Shown piece by piece: positions 10,440-22,564 of a DNA stretch of 64,000 bases. This DNA comes from Prostheceraeus crozeri (lineage: Eukaryota > Platyhelminthes > Polycladida > Euryleptidae), in NCBI GenBank assembly GCA_907163375.1, contig CAJQUW010000506.1, forward strand, positions 124,001 through 188,000, given 5' to 3'. Each line of letters starts with the position of its first letter. The stretch's first letter is position 1. The translations under genes were made by a program, and so were the position numbers. Under the pieces are notes generated by a model, which was given only the letters and a program-made list of their open reading frames with translations, was not told the DNA's origin and did not search any database.

Positions 10440-12540
10440 AATGTAGTATCAATGTAGTACAATGTAGTAGAACAATGTAGATCATTCTGTGAAAGTCTCA
10501 TTTTCGGTCTCGCTCCCTACAGAAACTCGCTCTGGCTGTCTGACAAATTATTGGTTGCGATTTTCAGAAATGCAATATAATTGAACTTCTTTAAAATAAG
10601 TGTACCAACATTGGAAACAATTTCGAGAGCATCTTAGACACACGAAGGTTCACAAGATGAATTCGTTTTTAAAATATTCAGAGCTGGTCGTTTTAACTTA
10701 TTTGCTAAAATCGTATTTTATTAATGGCATCGGACCATATATAAGTCCCACAATACGAAATGAAGATTGAAAATTGCTGTGTTACACACTTCCGATTGGG
10801 ACAGCAAATCACCATACCGATCAGTTACCTTCTCAAGTGCAATTTACAAAGTATTCATCAAGAGTAAAGCTTGACTGGACGTAGGGAATTCGTAATGAAA
10901 GTTAAATGGCTGGTTGAAAATGATGAGGAATGTTCATGAAGGACTCATAAAAGAATCTTTCTTGCTTTCTGATGCATCCTGCTGGGAAACTACTGTGAGA
11001 GATGCAATCACAAGAAAAATTCATGAAATAATTACCAATGAATGTTTCTTTTTTAGGTCTCTCCTCTTTCCTGGTTTTCTTCGATTCAGTTGCTTCGATC
11101 GGGGAATCAGTAGCAGTCGCTTCTCGAGAACATGCAGCAAGTAGAGAAGATGCAGATTGCGTAGAATTTTTGGAGGCTGAAATTGTAATATTTATTGCGT
11201 GAAGTGTCACTATCGTTTTGACAAATTTAATGACAGATTGTTTGTGAGACTTAGGAGCTATAGAATCACCGACTGGCGTCATCAAATGCTATGCATATGG
11301 ATAAAAATAATAAAAACTTCATATCGATCAGAAACTTCATTTACAATGCAGGAAATCAAATCTATGAATGCGCAGCATATCTAGGTTTTAATAAGTAACG
11401 TTTCTGTTTTAATTTTCTTATTTATCCTGCGGTATATTCTAACATAACAGAAATATCACTTTAACGAGTATTGTCTACTGTCTAGTAGCATTTACTGATG
11501 CCGTTTCTCGAAATGGCCGCAATGCACAGTAAATGGCAAGAGGCGTCCATAAAGCTTTACACGAAAGTCGAGCGTCTTTGAATAAAACCGTTGTCTCTGA
11601 AATTGACAGGCATTTTATTGTCAACAATTGGGAATTTTGCATGCGCTTGAGCAGTTTACAAGAAATACAATGAACGTCATTATTTAAATGATATCTATAG
11701 ACAAAGCACGTGGGTAGCTGATTTTAAGCTGAATCAGTGTTGCCACTCTCGAATATGGAAAAATATCTTTGCAACAAAAAATATCTCCGATATGAAGTAA
11801 CCCTAAAACAGATCCACAAATCTTTTAGCATCCACTTAAGCCACTGCATGCATGCGTGCACCCCAGCACAGTACAATCCTCTATTCCTGATTGCACGATG
11901 CAAGACTTACTGATGATTCCCATACAGACCAATGCATGAGCGCCCTTACCCGACTTCTAGTCCATTGCTCTGAGGAGACTCAACTGAAGGGGCCCTCATG
12001 GGGGAGGGGAACGCCACTAATTTTCTGATGTACTTTAAAATGGGCAGATAGTTTACGCGAGCGACGCCTGAAAGGTTTTGCGGTAGCGCATGAGATAGGA
12101 GAACAACTCATACTAGACGGGTTGCTCAGTGAATCAGTGTTTGTTAGAGTTATTGTTTGAAATAACAGGATCATGGCGCCCTGAAGAGGGCGGAGTAGGC
12201 GCTCGGGGAAGAATAGCAGGTGCGAGATCCGAGTCAGGTTCATTGTCTCTGAGAGGATCGGGATACCAGGCCTGTGATTAGCCTATGAGAAAAATTGAGG
12301 ATTTTCCTTGAAAAATTTGAGGAATGGAAACGGAGCCTAATGTGGTAATTGCAAAAAAAACTCCAAACTTTAGCATGGATTTTGGACCAAACTTCAAGTC
12401 ATGAAAGTCACAACTAAGAAGGTAACCCCAGGGTTGACCACACCACACCTTTAGAAGTTGTGCATGTTACAAAGGGATATTGGGCCTACGGAGAAAAAAA
12501 GTGTGGAAAAAAATTACGGAGAAAGAAAGTGTGTGAATCG
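10440..12540. other. Unannotated stretch around a candidate exon
   Basis: Apart from the candidate exon at 11036-11176, only short frames without recognisable domains are visible. A GC-richer patch at about 11980-12240 is open on the minus strand for 87 codons but resembles nothing I recognise. Confidence 0.3.
11036..11176 (-). CDS. Candidate internal exon (Ser/Thr/Lys-rich)
   Basis: On the minus strand a pyrimidine-rich acceptor (ATTACAATTTCAG) precedes a 141-nt open segment followed by a GTAATT donor-like site. The frame encodes a Ser/Thr/Ala-rich then Lys/Glu-rich stretch (TDSPIEATESKKTRKEERPK). It starts in phase 1 and ends in phase 1. The AAGAB exon at 26748 also ends in phase 1, so this could be its poorly conserved middle region, but about 15.6 kb and several transposons intervene. 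No homology supports that, and splice-like sites occur by chance in AT-rich DNA. Confidence 0.25.
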
Positions 12541-13780
12541 CAGTCGACTACAATGGGCGTGTAGAAGGGAGTCCAGACACAGATGTCACGGGAAGGTGTG
12601 GTACGGGAGTTAGAAATGAGGGAGGAGATCGGATAGTGGACTTCGCCACTGCAAATGGCATGGCCGTTATCAACACCTACTTTCAGAAAGGGTTAAGAAG
12701 GCTATCGACGTACACTAGTGGAGGTGCAAATACAGATCTCGACTTTATCATGTGCAAGAGAACTACAGAAAGTGCATGACTGTCATATAGTACCGAAGAA
12801 AGCAGCAGCAAAGCAACATAAACTGTTGATTTGCAAAACACTACTGCAAACTAAGGAAATGAAAAACCAGTCAAACTGCAGAAAACGGGCTGGTGGAAGC
12901 TGAAGTTGGAAGAGCAAAGAGAAATGTTTGCACGGAAAGCAGAGGGAAAATTAAGTGGGAAAGAAAAGTCGTGAACGGTGTTGAGTACCACTGTGAAGGA
13001 AGCAGCAAAGGAAGTTCTTGGGCTTACTTCAGGGAAATGCGGAAGCAGACATGGTGGTGATGCAAAGAAGTGCAGGATGCTATCAAGGGTGAGAAGAAAA
13101 TGAAATGAGCAAGGGACTTGAACAAGTGTGAAGAGACCATTGAAGCATGCAAGAAAGCAAACAAAAATGAGAAACAAGCAGTTTTCGCCGAAAGTAAACG
13201 AGCAGAAAGCCAAAAGTATAGCATATGGGAACCTGTATAAAAGCTTGGAAAGTAAAGATGGACAACAGATGGCGATTAGACTGGCGAAACAGAGGCATTA
13301 AGAATCTCAAGATGTGTACCAAGCCAGGATAATATAAGACAGAAATCAGCGGGTTTTAACAGATGAGGTACATGCACTGACTAGGACTGACTGACTAGTC
13401 AGTGGGTACATGTCAGAGGTAGATGAAAGAGAACTACCAGCTGCTCATGAATGAAGAAAGCCCGAGGATACAAAGACAGATCGAGCCAAGGCAGAAGACG
13501 GAGGTGTATCAGTTAAATGAAATGCAGGTCTGTGAGACTTTGAAGGGGATGAAAAGTGGGAAGGCAGTTGGTCCTGACGATATTCCAGTGGAAGCTTGGA
13601 AAGTGTTGGATAGGACAGGAATAGAATGGTTAACGGCAGTGTTACGAAAACTCATGGAGACTGAACGGATGCCAAACAAGTGGAGGGAAAGTACATTGAT
13701 CCCTGTCTTCAAAAAGAAAGGAGACATCATAGACTGTGCGAGTTATCGCGGCATTTAACTCATGTCGCATACCCTGAAGC
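12541..13780 (+). pseudogene. RTE-type LINE, 5' half (endonuclease to early RT)
   Basis: Degraded LINE coding in shifting + frames. The endonuclease C-terminal blocks come first (VRNEGGDRIVDFATANGMAV, NTYFQKG, TYTSGGANTDLDFI, then a stop). A Lys/Arg-rich linker full of stops follows, then RT blocks MKSGKAVGPDDIPVEAW, WRESTLIPVFKKKGD and CASYRGI. It breaks off at 13780 exactly where hAT-1 begins, and the next expected RT segment resumes at 19402 on the far side. It is 5'-truncated before the endonuclease's first catalytic motif and inactive. It is a different family from the LINE at 6.6-10.4 kb. Confidence 0.8.
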
Positions 13781-13795
13781 CAGACTGACCACTTC
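13773..13795 (+). repeat. hAT-1 left TSD and terminal inverted repeat
   Basis: CCTGAAGC (13773-13780) is followed by CAGACTGACCACTT. The reverse complement of the right end gives CAGGCTGACCACTT, one mismatch in 14, and the same 8-mer follows the right end. An 8-bp duplication with a CAG start is diagnostic of hAT elements. Confidence 0.9.
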
Positions 13796-14603
13796 GAAAG
13801 AAGAAAAAAAGAGACCTGTAGTAAGTAGTATGGAAAACGCGAAAAATTACACTTCATGGAGTAAGTTGTTCTGGACATGGTAGTAGTTATTAAATTCAAA
13901 CTAGGTTGCGCATGTCATCAAACTCGAATATTACGCACTTTCGATATCATCCATAGCACATGTAGCAATTAAGGAGTGTCTATGAGACATGCTGATCATT
14001 GCAAGCATGCATGCACGACCACAACTACATGTATTTAAGTAAACATTGCCCATGCACGTGCATGAACCTGTTAAATAAAAACGGACAGACGTGTGAAAAG
14101 GATATGATGTATTTTGTAAATTGGAGTAAATAAGAGTACAAAACAATAACAAAAACAAAAGGCTGCATGATCGCTGATTAGACCGGAAAAAATTATGTAT
14201 CACAAAATTGAGATCAAAACGGATTATTAGACTAACAAGTGGCAAAATGACTACATGATAATAACAAGATTGAAAATGGTGAGTGATGAGAGACGACTAT
14301 GGTCCATGTGAGGCAACTAAGGATCACTCTGAGACTTGGGACATATGGACTGAAAAGTTTTTCAAACAACTAGCAATTTTCATCACGAATTTTAAGATAT
14401 TCGGACTTAACACGCAAAGTGAACTTTTGCGTAAATAAAAATCCAAACTGAGCCGATTATTTTGAGTGTCGTCTACAGTTGCTTTTACAACAAGGATTTC
14501 TTATCAAGATGTTCTACATCACTGCCCATAGTTTTACTTTATATGTTACATGTTCAACAAAATTTAAGGAACAAAGGAATGGTCGAAGGGAGAAATTCAC
14601 TGC

Positions 14604-16929
14604 CTAAGAACGCGAGTTAAAAAATCTGTCAATTACCGATGCCGATACAGTCTCATATCGATCGGAATGGCTTCGGCGTTCCTCTTCTAATTTTTGCCGT
14701 TTGGCACGAAGCTTCTCCATATCTTCCTCAGCTTTCTTTAACTCTTTGTCAACCGCTATTATATCCGCCTTGACACTCGATGGATTTCTCCGCTTATACA
14801 CCTGCAATTCTCGCCGCAGTTCCATTGATTTCAGCGACACAATGGCTTTCTGTTCTGTCATTTCCTTTGAAACTGCTCTATACTTGCTGCTTGCCTCAGA
14901 CAAGAGCTTCAACAAATCAGTAGGCGGTTCGTAAGATTCAAATGTATCTCGACTGAAAAAACCGCTAACAAAACGTCTACTGTCGTAGGTTTCAAGAGTG
15001 ATGTTCGCCTGGAACTTCGATTCACTATAGTTCATTTCACTGAATCCCCTTTCGACAGACATATTATGTGGTAAAATGAGCAAAACACTTTTACAAACGT
15101 GAAGCAGCAAAGGGTACCCTCGCAAATGTCCCTTTTCGAAAGAAGTTACCAGGCTTAAATCCATGATACCTTCGGCTTGAGTTTTCACTCGAAGTGAGCT
15201 TAACTCATCCTGAACGGTAGAACGAGAGCAATCGATAGCTTCGCACAGCAAACCAAGCCTGTTCACGCTTTCTTTTGAAAAATCTTCGATTCTCAAGAAG
15301 AGAACGTAACAATAATGCACTATGTCCGATGACAGAAAAGGTGAAAAGCGATTCAATAACCGTGAAAGCTGATCTTCGTTGTGCTTGTCCCATTCAGCTT
15401 TGATGTCACGAATTTCACTGTCAAGCAAGTGGTCTAATGCAGCGATTAAGTGATGATTGTTCTTCGAGTATTGTAGATTTGAGCACTGTGAGGTTTGAGA
15501 ACTGAAGCTTCGTGCAAGTCGCGGCTCTCCTCGGCCGGTAGGCTTCATGTACAACTTCGACAAGTAGGAGCGAGGAGAAAGTTCCACAGATTGACCCAGT
15601 CGAGTGAGTAACTTCGATATTAGTTCCAACAAAGTCAAAAGGCAGCCATAGATTGTAAGATCTCCGCGTTGCATGCACTTGGTAAAGTCAAAGATTGGGA
15701 CACTATGGATCAGAAACTGATCCACGTGAACAAGAAAAAGTCAGATTCAACGCATTTTATGAGCTCCTGGTCATTTGACATCAAAATGATCTTTTTGATG
15801 ACAGGAAACTGACTGCAAAATTCATGAAGCACTTCGAAAAGTGACAAAAATCGTGTAGGGCAATAATCTTTTATTCTTTCGAGTTCTAAGAACTTCTCAC
15901 ATTGGTGAAGAATTGACTTCACTTTTGATTTGTTATCCAAAAAGTTCGACAAATGCTGAGCAAAGTTGACAATACCTTGAATTGTTGAGCTCTTAATTTC
16001 GTCCTTCTGTAGTAGATGAGCGGTATGGCATATGCAACCGGTGGTTTCCATGAGATTGGGACAACACTCTTTCAACTGCGTCTTAAATCCTTTCCGATTG
16101 CCAGTCATAACATTGCAGTTATCGGTCATCAGAAAGATCAAATTTCCCAAGTCGAGATTGAATTTTTTCAACGTGTTCAGGGTTGCGTTCAGGATATTTT
16201 CGGAAGTTACTAATGTCATATCATCAAGTGTAACTGAACTAGACGAAGAAAGAAACTTTTCCACATCCAAGTCAACATGCAATTCTTCAGTGCTGAGATA
16301 CTGTAACCGACGATGATTCGCTTCGTCAAAATAGATAATCCAATATTCGAGTCGAACTTTATTGTTGTACGTACTTTCATCCACCAGTATGCCAAACTCA
16401 TTTTCGTGGAGAAGTTCTGTCAATTGCTGTCTCGCAAATGGAGCAATTGCATGGTTGAGAAGATATGTGGCTTTGATCCTACCGCAATTTATCTTCGCAT
16501 ATTTAGAGTCCGGAAACATTACACAATAAATAGATCGCTTTCGAGTACATGGATCACTACTTCTCAATGGTGCCTGGTTCAAGACAATGTTCAAAACATG
16601 AAAAAAAGTTGCTCGATTTCTCATCGCCGAGTCATCACGAACTTTTGACAGAGCGGAAGGTTTGACAGAGCGAACTTTTGAAGGTTGCCCAATATTTGAT
16701 TTACATGCATTTTGGTGAATTTTCGTCGATTCGTGTTGACGAAGATTTTTGACCCCGACTTGACACCAATAATTTTGTTATCATATTTGCATCGCACTTC
16801 GGAAGGGGAGTTAGGAACCGGAAATGCCCACGGAAAGTCCGTCTTCATCGACGCATTGAACGAGCATGACATCTGAAATAACAGTAATAAAATGGAATCA
16901 AGAGACACTAACAAGATGATACCAAGCAT
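14604..16929 (-). pseudogene. hAT-1 transposase (BED-like finger, RNase H-like, dimerisation, coiled coil)
   Basis: Three minus-strand segments in order. At 16929-16621 is a degenerate BED-type finger (RCKYDNKI...GSKIF) missing its second cysteine. At 16624-15710 is the catalytic domain with FGILVDEST (first Asp), LMTDNCNVMTGNRKGF (second Asp) and a CICHTAHLL block, then ...YCPTRFLSL. At 15725-14604 is the insertion domain and the hAT C-terminal dimerisation block (LILPHNMSVERGFSEMNYSES), followed by a Lys/Glu-rich coiled coil of about 70 residues. The catalytic and C-terminal parts are joined by a 1-nt frame change near 15720. In the family this enzyme excises and reinserts the element. It resembles the ZBED/SCAND3-like hAT group. 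Confidence 0.85.
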
Positions 16930-19300
16930 ATTTTTATTTCAAGAGGTGTAGTAATCTCGATTTTAATCAGTTTTCTACGTTTTACATTCCCTCTTCAATA
17001 AATGAGCAACTCTGATGATCTCTCGATGACTAAAGGTAAGTCCCGAAACTTTGTACATTTTGTATTATTATTCATTTGTCTTTACAAAACTAAGATTACC
17101 TACGAAAGCTTGGCCTTACACCTTAGTTTTCCAGAGATCATCATCAGATCTAACCCTGATTGTCATATTGCAAAATAGGCTGATCATAATATATGGCAAT
17201 TTTACAATTAATTATCACGCTAAATGATAATTACGAGTATATGGTAAGAACAAAATATTCTAAGACCCAGGCTTTCCTAACCGGTCTGTTCAAAAGCAAA
17301 TATACTATTTGAACATAAATTCCAATATCTAGTATCATACGCTGTATTCAAGCTGTTGTAGAACAAGTTGATCATTTTTATGATCAAGCTATGCATATAC
17401 TACAGCTTCCTCCAACGCTAACTGCAATTCAAGATTCTCCTATTAATACAAACATGCTCATTCACTTAGGGGATGTCGATAGGATGAGTTTTTAAACAAT
17501 TATCATGGGATGAATCAATTATCAACCCATGGGAATTACAAAGGCCCACGGACTTAAAAATAGCATGTTCAACGGCTTAATGCGTCAGTCTGCACAAATT
17601 ACATGAACATTCATATAATGATGGCTAAAACTCGGAAAATGATAATTCCACATCCATAGGCCAATTGATACGCAACTGCTGCAAAGGCATACCAAGTTAT
17701 AGATAAGCCTACATGTACCGGTAAATACAGACAGTACTGTGTATAATCCTTTAACTTTTACCAAGTGCTCAGTGATCTTCCTAACTAACAGTCGCACCGC
17801 ACTACAATTTGAAAGAACGACTACATGTATTTGTACACCTCTATCGCTACCGATGCATACACAAGCCACAGGCCTGTATATCAGAGTATCTTTAATTTGA
17901 GTGTGCAAATGGATACGTCGTACATGCATTGTAAATGTATATAGTGCATTCATACTCTTTTTACTTTGAATTAGCACAAGACCAAAAATGATTCTACGAA
18001 AGCCAAAATGCTATGTCATACAGTACATACGGCTCATACTGCGCCAATTAGTTAAATATTTTGACTGAAGTTGAAAAACGCCTCCATTCAATCATGTTCA
18101 ACTATATGATTTTTTGGATGGCATCGATACTAAAATCTAATTTCGGATCATTCAACTTCAACGATCGCCACAAAAACTTGAGAAACAGGCAAATGAGTCC
18201 ACATCTACGTGGGCTTTCCATTTATGTTTCCTAGCCTAGTTCTCGTCCAGGCCCATGGGCCACAATACCAAGCGGCCTACCCCTGCATAGGTACTTTCTC
18301 AGTATTGCAATATAAAGTTCGATATTTAATGACCATATGACGCACGAAACAGTGGCAACAAGATTGGTCTATGACATTGATTTCTATAGCATGCAGCATT
18401 TTGTTTACCCCCTTATAATGCAAGCACTTAACGGAAGTTGAGCATGCTCCTATAGAAAATTTGTGTTGTAGGAATGATTCATAAAATCTAGCTAGACGAA
18501 GTTAACTGGTAAGTAAACTGCAAATACATGTAGGTCTTAACCGCACAAATACAGTCACGACAGCAATATCCATGTTACGAATTGCAATCGAAAAACCAAG
18601 CTTAAACATGCTTACCGAGTACATCATCAGTAATTCAAAACAATTATTTTTCAAGGCGAACATATCTATTGTAATGAAAAAAGTCAGATCTGAACAGACT
18701 ATGAAAAAAACATGTCAGAGTACATTAAAAACATACAATTGCATAGGCATATACAAAATTTTACATACAAACGTATCAAAGCATGACTACTTCGATAAAA
18801 AATTGTCTGTCGGCAAGCGACTTGCAAAAATCATTCATGGCATGAAATGATAGCACTCCAATGTTGTGGATCACAAATTGAAGTGAATGACTTTCGGCGA
18901 CGAGGAGTTGATCATGAAGTTCAGGAGCGAAACTTGCGGTCACGTCACATGAGAGTTGAAAAATAGGTGCAATGATATGATGATTTTTCATTCTAAAACC
19001 CCAATTATAACCCAGATCACGACAAATCAATATATTCACAAAATTACTTTGCCATCACCAATCAAGTAAAGATTTCGTAGCTGTTCCTGAAAGCAAAATA
19101 CACTTTTGAGCCAAAGCATGCTGACTTTCAAAACTTATTTTACTCATAAATTATATATTGTGCCATCGATTCATCAATCTTTGAGAATCTTAATGACACA
19201 TTGTGATTGAATTTTCTGTATCAGGAAAATTGATTGATTTGTTTAGATAGTTTATGCATCCGCTTGCATGAAAAGAATATCCCACACTTCAGATTAGTGA
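16930..19300. other. Non-coding 5' flank of the hAT-1 transposase
   Basis: This is about 2.4 kb of element-internal sequence without recognisable coding potential. It presumably holds the promoter. Only short frames are visible. Confidence 0.4.
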
Positions 19301-19307
19301 CTTAAAG

Positions 19308-19401
19308 AGAGGTCTCTAAAAAAAGAGACCTGTGGAAAAAAAGAGACCGAAAAGAGATGAAAAGAGACCGGTCTCTAAAAAGAGACCAAGTGGTCAGCCT
19401 G
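19308..19401 (+). repeat. hAT-1 right end: AAAGAGACC subterminal repeats and TIR
   Basis: AAAGAGACC occurs four times and its inverse GGTCTCT twice within about 85 bp, immediately inside the terminal repeat (AAGTGGTCAGCCTG, 19388-19401). One copy also lies near the left end (about 13809-13817). Clustered subterminal hexamers are transposase-binding sites in characterised hAT elements; that role here is inference. Confidence 0.7.
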
Positions 19402-20633
19402 CCTGAAGCTATGAGAAAGAATAGCTGACAGGCTACGAAAGAAGGTAAATGTGTCACGTCAGCGATTTGGATTCATGCGGGGAGAAGCACGTCAGATGCA
19501 ATCTTTGCACTCCGTCAGTTGATGGAAACATACAGGGAAGGACAAAAAGATCTACATTTTGTATTCATTGGTCTGGAGAAGTCGTACGATCGGGTGCCAA
19601 GGCAGGAGGTATGGAACTGTCCACGACTGAAGGAAGTGGAAGAAAGGTACATCTACCTGATTCAGGATATGTATGAAAAGAGCAGAACGAGAGTAAGATG
19701 TGCAGCGGCCAGCGGGTGACACAAAAGACTTCGAAGTCAAGGTTGGGTTTCATCAAGGCTCGGGCCTTAGCCTGTTCTTGTATGTGGGCATCATCGATTG
19801 CATTACAAATGAGATCCACAGAACGGCACCATGGGATATGCTGTTTGCCAACGATGTTGTGGTGTGCGGAGAAACGCGAGAAGAAGTGCAGCAAACGCTA
19901 GAAGTACAAAGAGAAGCGATGGAAGAGAGAATGAAAGTGAGCAGGCAAAAGACGGAATATGTGAAGTTGAAAGCAAGAAAGGAGAGAGTAGAGAGCGAAG
20001 AGACGGAAGTGAGGTTACAAGAAGTGTTACAACAAATGAATAAATTCAAGTCGTGGGATCGACGGTGCAAGCAGACGGTGGATCGGACAAAGAGGTGGTA
20101 AAGCGAACTCAAGCGGTTGGGTGCTTAGAAAAGGGCTACATGAGTCATGTGCGACAGGAAGGTGCCAAAGAAAGTGAAGGGGGAAATGTTCAAGGTGACG
20201 GTGAGACCGGCGATGTTATACGGAATGGAAGAAGTTGCGATGACGAAAGCACAAGAGGAACAGATGCAAGTAGCAGAAATGAAAATGCTTAGTAGGCTTG
20301 ACAGGCTTGACGAAGTTGGACAGAGTAAGAAATGAGAACATCCGAAAGCGAGTGCAGGTTTGTGAGAGACACGACTGAGATGGCTGGGGCACGTGACGAG
20401 GAGAGAGGTGGATTAAGTCGGGAGAAGAGTGAGAGCAATGGAGATCGGGAAACGAAAGAGAAGGGGCCAAATATACGATGGAAGGATTGCACAAAAGAGG
20501 ATATGATGGCCACGGGATTGACGGAAGAAGATACAAAGGACAGGAAGCGATGAAGAAATGGGACCCGGAGTTCGAGTGATACCCGCACTGGCGACCCCAC
20601 TTAAAGTGGGATCAAAGCCACAGGAAGATCAAT
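19402..20633 (+). pseudogene. RTE-type LINE, 3' half (RT core to 3' end)
   Basis: Continuation of the LINE at 12.5-13.8 kb after the hAT-1 insertion. RT blocks in order: RQRFGFM, RGRSTSDAIFALRQLMETYREGQKD, the FIGLEKSYDRVPRQEVW block, VKVGFHQGSGLSLFLY (GxHQGS, with the usual SP replaced), and LFANDVVV in place of the canonical YADD, so the catalytic motif is mutated (FAND). C-terminal blocks follow in other frames (LGSTVQADGG, VRPAMLYGMEEV, RLRWLGHVTRR-like). The 3' UTR contains CCCCACTTAAAGTGGG, a hairpin common near 3' ends of RTE elements. Multiple frameshifts are present. Confidence 0.82.
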
Positions 20634-22560
20634 GGAAGTGGAAATCATACTTACGAGCGATGCTATATAATGGATATTCAATGTGCAAATGTCATGACAT
20701 GGAACAGTTAATTTTTTCGTAGCAGTTTGTCTTGAACGATAAGTCAACAAGAAAAAATAGAAATGAGATAATTTCATTATCGTAAATTGAAATCTGCGTC
20801 TCGGCCTTTCCCTAGATGTCAAACTCCGCCGAATGTAGCTCAATTAAATTCGTGTAATGAATGTATTTCATCCATGAATTTCATCAGTGTCAATTCTTGT
20901 AGAGGATAACAAATGCAATTTGTCTTGGGACGCAGTTGAACTTAAATGCACTTAAGTGAGGACTCAGTGTGGAGACATTAGATTTGTGATTGCGTGAATT
21001 TTTCAAATACAGTGAATGCAGTCGATTCGCCAAATTTTGTGTGGACACAAAACTTAAGACGTAGGTGAGTCGCTGCTCAGTATGATAGTGAATTGTCAGA
21101 AGTCATAATTAACTTTAATTTCATCTACAAGTTTTGTATTTCATGAGTGATTTCTAGGTTTTAGTTATTGAAAAAGTGATTTCAATAATGACATCGAATT
21201 TAATAAATGACTTTGTGACTTCAAATGTCATCAACGGAATCTAAAGGGAAGATTAAAAAATTATGGAGGTAAAAGGTTTTCAAAAGCTTCATAGCGTTAC
21301 TGAATTACGGGGAATAACTCCGGCTACTAATTCCGGAGAATTATTTGGAATAGCCAAATAATATTGTTATGTTACTGCATAAAAGCTGTTCACTAATTCA
21401 ATCGTAATTTATTTAGATTATGTAGTAGGCAATTAATTATATTCACGTCACTTTTAGTTAAATTATTGACATTTCGATCTTAGAGTCAAAGGTTGAAGAA
21501 CTGGAATTAGTCCAAATCCTATTCTTGACTTTCAACGGCATAAAAGATTTGGTCAAATACAAAATTTGAAATCCCTACTCAATGGCAGAAAGTTTAATTT
21601 TCTAAACATCAACTTTTGTTTTTTATTTATGATGACTTTATTACAAATAGCAAACAAACGTTTATGTCATAAAATGAGACGTTCTACCATGGTGTAGGAA
21701 TTAAAAGTTTGTCTTCGAAAAAAATCGTTCATTTCGTTGAGAATTTTGGATGATGAGATTTAGTTTGATCAGGAGAATGTTCAAAAATTCTGTCAGCAAT
21801 TTTTGACTTGTTCGTACTTAGCACTACTCAGTTAATGCATCGATCTGCTAGCTTGTTACTAGTATTTAATAGTTGAAACCCATAAAGGCTGTTAAAGTGC
21901 TGGGATCTTCAATCGTCATTGCCCGCTATCGTCAGAGGAAGTGAATGAAGAACTAGTCTCAGACAACAGCTCACATAGCAATCTGCCTGCACTGCTGTCA
22001 AAGTCACGGTGCCAAATATAAAAATACAGAAGTAAGATGACTACTCACTACAAGGAGCAGTAACAGTAAAATGCGGAAAATAAGTGAAGAGAAAGTCAAT
22101 ACAATCATTTCCACAGAATTAGATAGCTAAGTTTTTTACTTTCAGTTTGCTCGAAGAGTAGACTAATTCAAAACGATGGCATATGCAGGGACTTATTAAG
22201 TGGGAAAAAGGAACTTTCACTATCTTACTTAGATGGGAAAAAGTAGTGCATTGGAAAAAGCTTGTGCATTGCTGTAAATTCACTCAAAATGCTTCGATCG
22301 CCCCGATTCCTTCAGATTCGAAGAATTCAGATCACTACGCACAAGTTTTCTCCATAATATCGGTCTCTTAGATTTTTTGTTTAGAAGTTGGTAGGCGTCA
22401 GAAATTTAGATCACTGTCTCTTCGCAAGATTCATAAATGAATTGCACCGTGACATCGATGTGTGACTGAACGAAGAACTGAAAGTGATATTGTAACTCGC
22501 GCACCACTCGCTGGTCTCCAAAGCTCACTGCTTATTCAGTGACGACTAATAGTGGCTGTT
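20634..22560. other. Unannotated AT-rich stretch
   Basis: No coding exon, RNA gene or bounded repeat was recognised. Confidence 0.35.
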
Positions 22561-22564
22561 AACG

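Larger units (their letters stand above)
13781..19401 (-). mobile_element. hAT-1 transposon, 5.6 kb, inserted in an RTE LINE
   Basis: Bounded by 14-bp terminal inverted repeats (13781-13794 and 19388-19401) and a perfect 8-bp target duplication, CCTGAAGC (13773-13780 and 19402-19409). The duplicated octamer lies inside LINE coding sequence, and joining the two sides restores the LINE order (NYRGI...LMSHTLK then LWERI-like sequence), so this is a clean insertion. The transposase is on the minus strand (16929-14604). The right end carries AAAGAGACC subterminal repeats. Clean boundaries and a perfect TSD suggest a comparatively young insertion, although the transposase is frameshifted. Confidence 0.92.

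Noticed and set aside
18572-18850. 92-codon + frame inside hAT-1
   Set aside because: Composition is AT-driven, no domain, antisense to and outside the transposase.
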